Shown here: piece by piece, positions 63,425-64,000 of the stretch
Layout: each line of letters starts with the position of its first letter
How positions within the stretch are numbered: position 1 is the stretch's first letter
Source of the DNA: Cladocopium goreaui
Taxonomy: Eukaryota; Sar; Dinophyceae; Suessiales; Symbiodiniaceae
Direction: 5' to 3'
DNA: 64,000 nt
NCBI GenBank assembly: GCA_947184155.2
Contig: CAMXCT020000258.1
Coordinates: 737,501 to 801,500, forward strand
The notes under the pieces: generated by a model
The model's database searches: none
The model's input: the letters and a program-made list of their open reading frames with translations, nothing else
Told to the model about the DNA's origin: nothing
Translations under genes and position numbers: made by a program

Positions 63425-64000
63425 AATCCCATTAAACCACCATTAAACCACCATTAAATCACCATAAAATCACCATTAAACCACCAGTAAATCACCATAA
63501 AATCACCATTAAACCACCAGTAAATCACCATAAAATCACCATTAAACCACCAGTAAATCACCATAAAATCACCATTAAACCACCAGTAAATCACCATAAA
63601 ATCACCATTAAACCACCATTAAACCACCAGTAAATCACCATAAAATCACCATTAAACCACCAGTAAATCACCATAAAATCACCATTAAACCACCAGTAAA
63701 TCACCATAAAATCACCATTAAACCACCAGTAAATCACCATAAAATCACCATTAAACCACCAGTAAATCACCATAAAATCACCATTAAACCACCAGTAAAT
63801 CCCCATAAAATCACCATTAAACCACCAGTAAATCACCATAAAATCACCATTAAACCACCAGTAAATCACCATAAAATCACCATTAAACCACCAGTAAATC
63901 ACCATAAAATCACCATTAAACCACCAGTAAATCACCATAAAATCACCATTAAACCACCAGTAAATCACCATAAAATCACCATTAAACCACCAGTAAATCA
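63425..64000 (+). repeat. 33-bp satellite array, runs off the window
   Basis: About 17 near-identical units made of CACCATAAAATCACCATTAA plus ACCACCAGTAAAT. 33 is divisible by 3, so the minus strand is open for 126 codons, but this is an array artefact. Also seen in short form at 37246, 44974 and 47293. Confidence 0.95.

Noticed and set aside
63591..63971. 126-codon minus frame of MVIYWWFNGDF repeats
   Set aside because: Pure by-product of a 33-bp satellite whose length is a multiple of 3.
1..64000. tRNA, rRNA or snRNA genes
   Set aside because: No cloverleaf A/B-box pair, rRNA core or U-RNA signature noticed by eye. A covariance-model scan would be decisive.

Overview
The window looks like nuclear DNA of a dinoflagellate, probably of the Suessiales/Symbiodiniaceae group. 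This is an inference from four things. Coding sequence occurs as very short exons (about 30 to 130 nt) in long AT-richer introns. Splice donors are a mix of GT, GC and GA with AG acceptors, a known dinoflagellate trait. The introns are full of short terminal-inverted-repeat (TIR) elements of the introner/MITE kind. A tandem block at 38.5-39.65 kb resembles a sequence I recall from Symbiodiniaceae gene predictions. No prokaryotic operon, rRNA, tRNA or CRISPR was seen. All convincing exons are on the + strand.

Best-supported gene: a TerD-domain (tellurium-resistance/stress-protein family, calcium-binding) coding region from 43.84 kb to 63.18 kb. Ten exons of 33-72 nt join in phase and rebuild an essentially complete TerD domain of about 180 residues over 19.3 kb. 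Donors in order are GT, GT, GC, GT, GC, GC, GA, GC, GT, GT. The gene probably starts upstream (candidate exon at 42.40 kb) and runs past 63.18 kb.

Left two thirds (1.4-36.5 kb): about 35 further short exons on the + strand, many phase-compatible with neighbours (for example 8653-8720/8903-8954/9139-9187; 12327-12461/12676-12755; 14882-14954/15210-15244; 28051-28182/28377-28418/28480-28524; 32384-32471/32633-32725; 33766-33915/34263-34366/35647-35725). I do not recognise the protein(s) and cannot say whether this is one very long gene or several in the same direction.

Intron content: TIR families labelled here A (CCCTCTGGTWA ends, flanked by TA), B (same ends, GGTAATCAAACATGGC), C (CTGGTTGGTGG ... 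CCACCAACCAG), D (CTGGGTAAATTATAA ...), E (GGTTTCCTAAAATRGGGGTACCCC-type palindrome), F (GGATCCTAAAATGGAGGTAC palindrome), G (as A ends, with GACCCTGAAAAT core), H (AATGTCAACCCTGG ...), I (GTGGGTAAAACAATG ...), J (GGGATGTCTTAAAATAG ...), K (one copy, 21159-21257) and L (a dispersed repeat of about 90 bp). Families A-D share a design in which one TIR supplies a donor (CTG^GT or CTGG^GT) and its inverse supplies an acceptor (ACCAG^ or ACCCAG^).

Other blocks: a Merlin/ISXO2-like transposase fragment (19.5-19.95 kb); a 3.56-kb element with perfect 31-bp TIRs (53.00-56.56 kb); a 33-bp satellite at the right end; large GATA/CTAT arrays (22.7-23.1 and 37.96-38.5 kb); a minisatellite with a 31-base G run (18.7-19.1 kb); and intronless coding-like relics at 4.5-5.0, 39.85-40.8, 48.1-48.45, 51.4-51.65 and 60.8-62.3 kb. 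Exon ends are read by eye from splice signals and reading-frame quality, without RNA evidence. Stretches not listed are intron-like sequence with AT dinucleotide runs and decayed element fragments, in which I see no gene.
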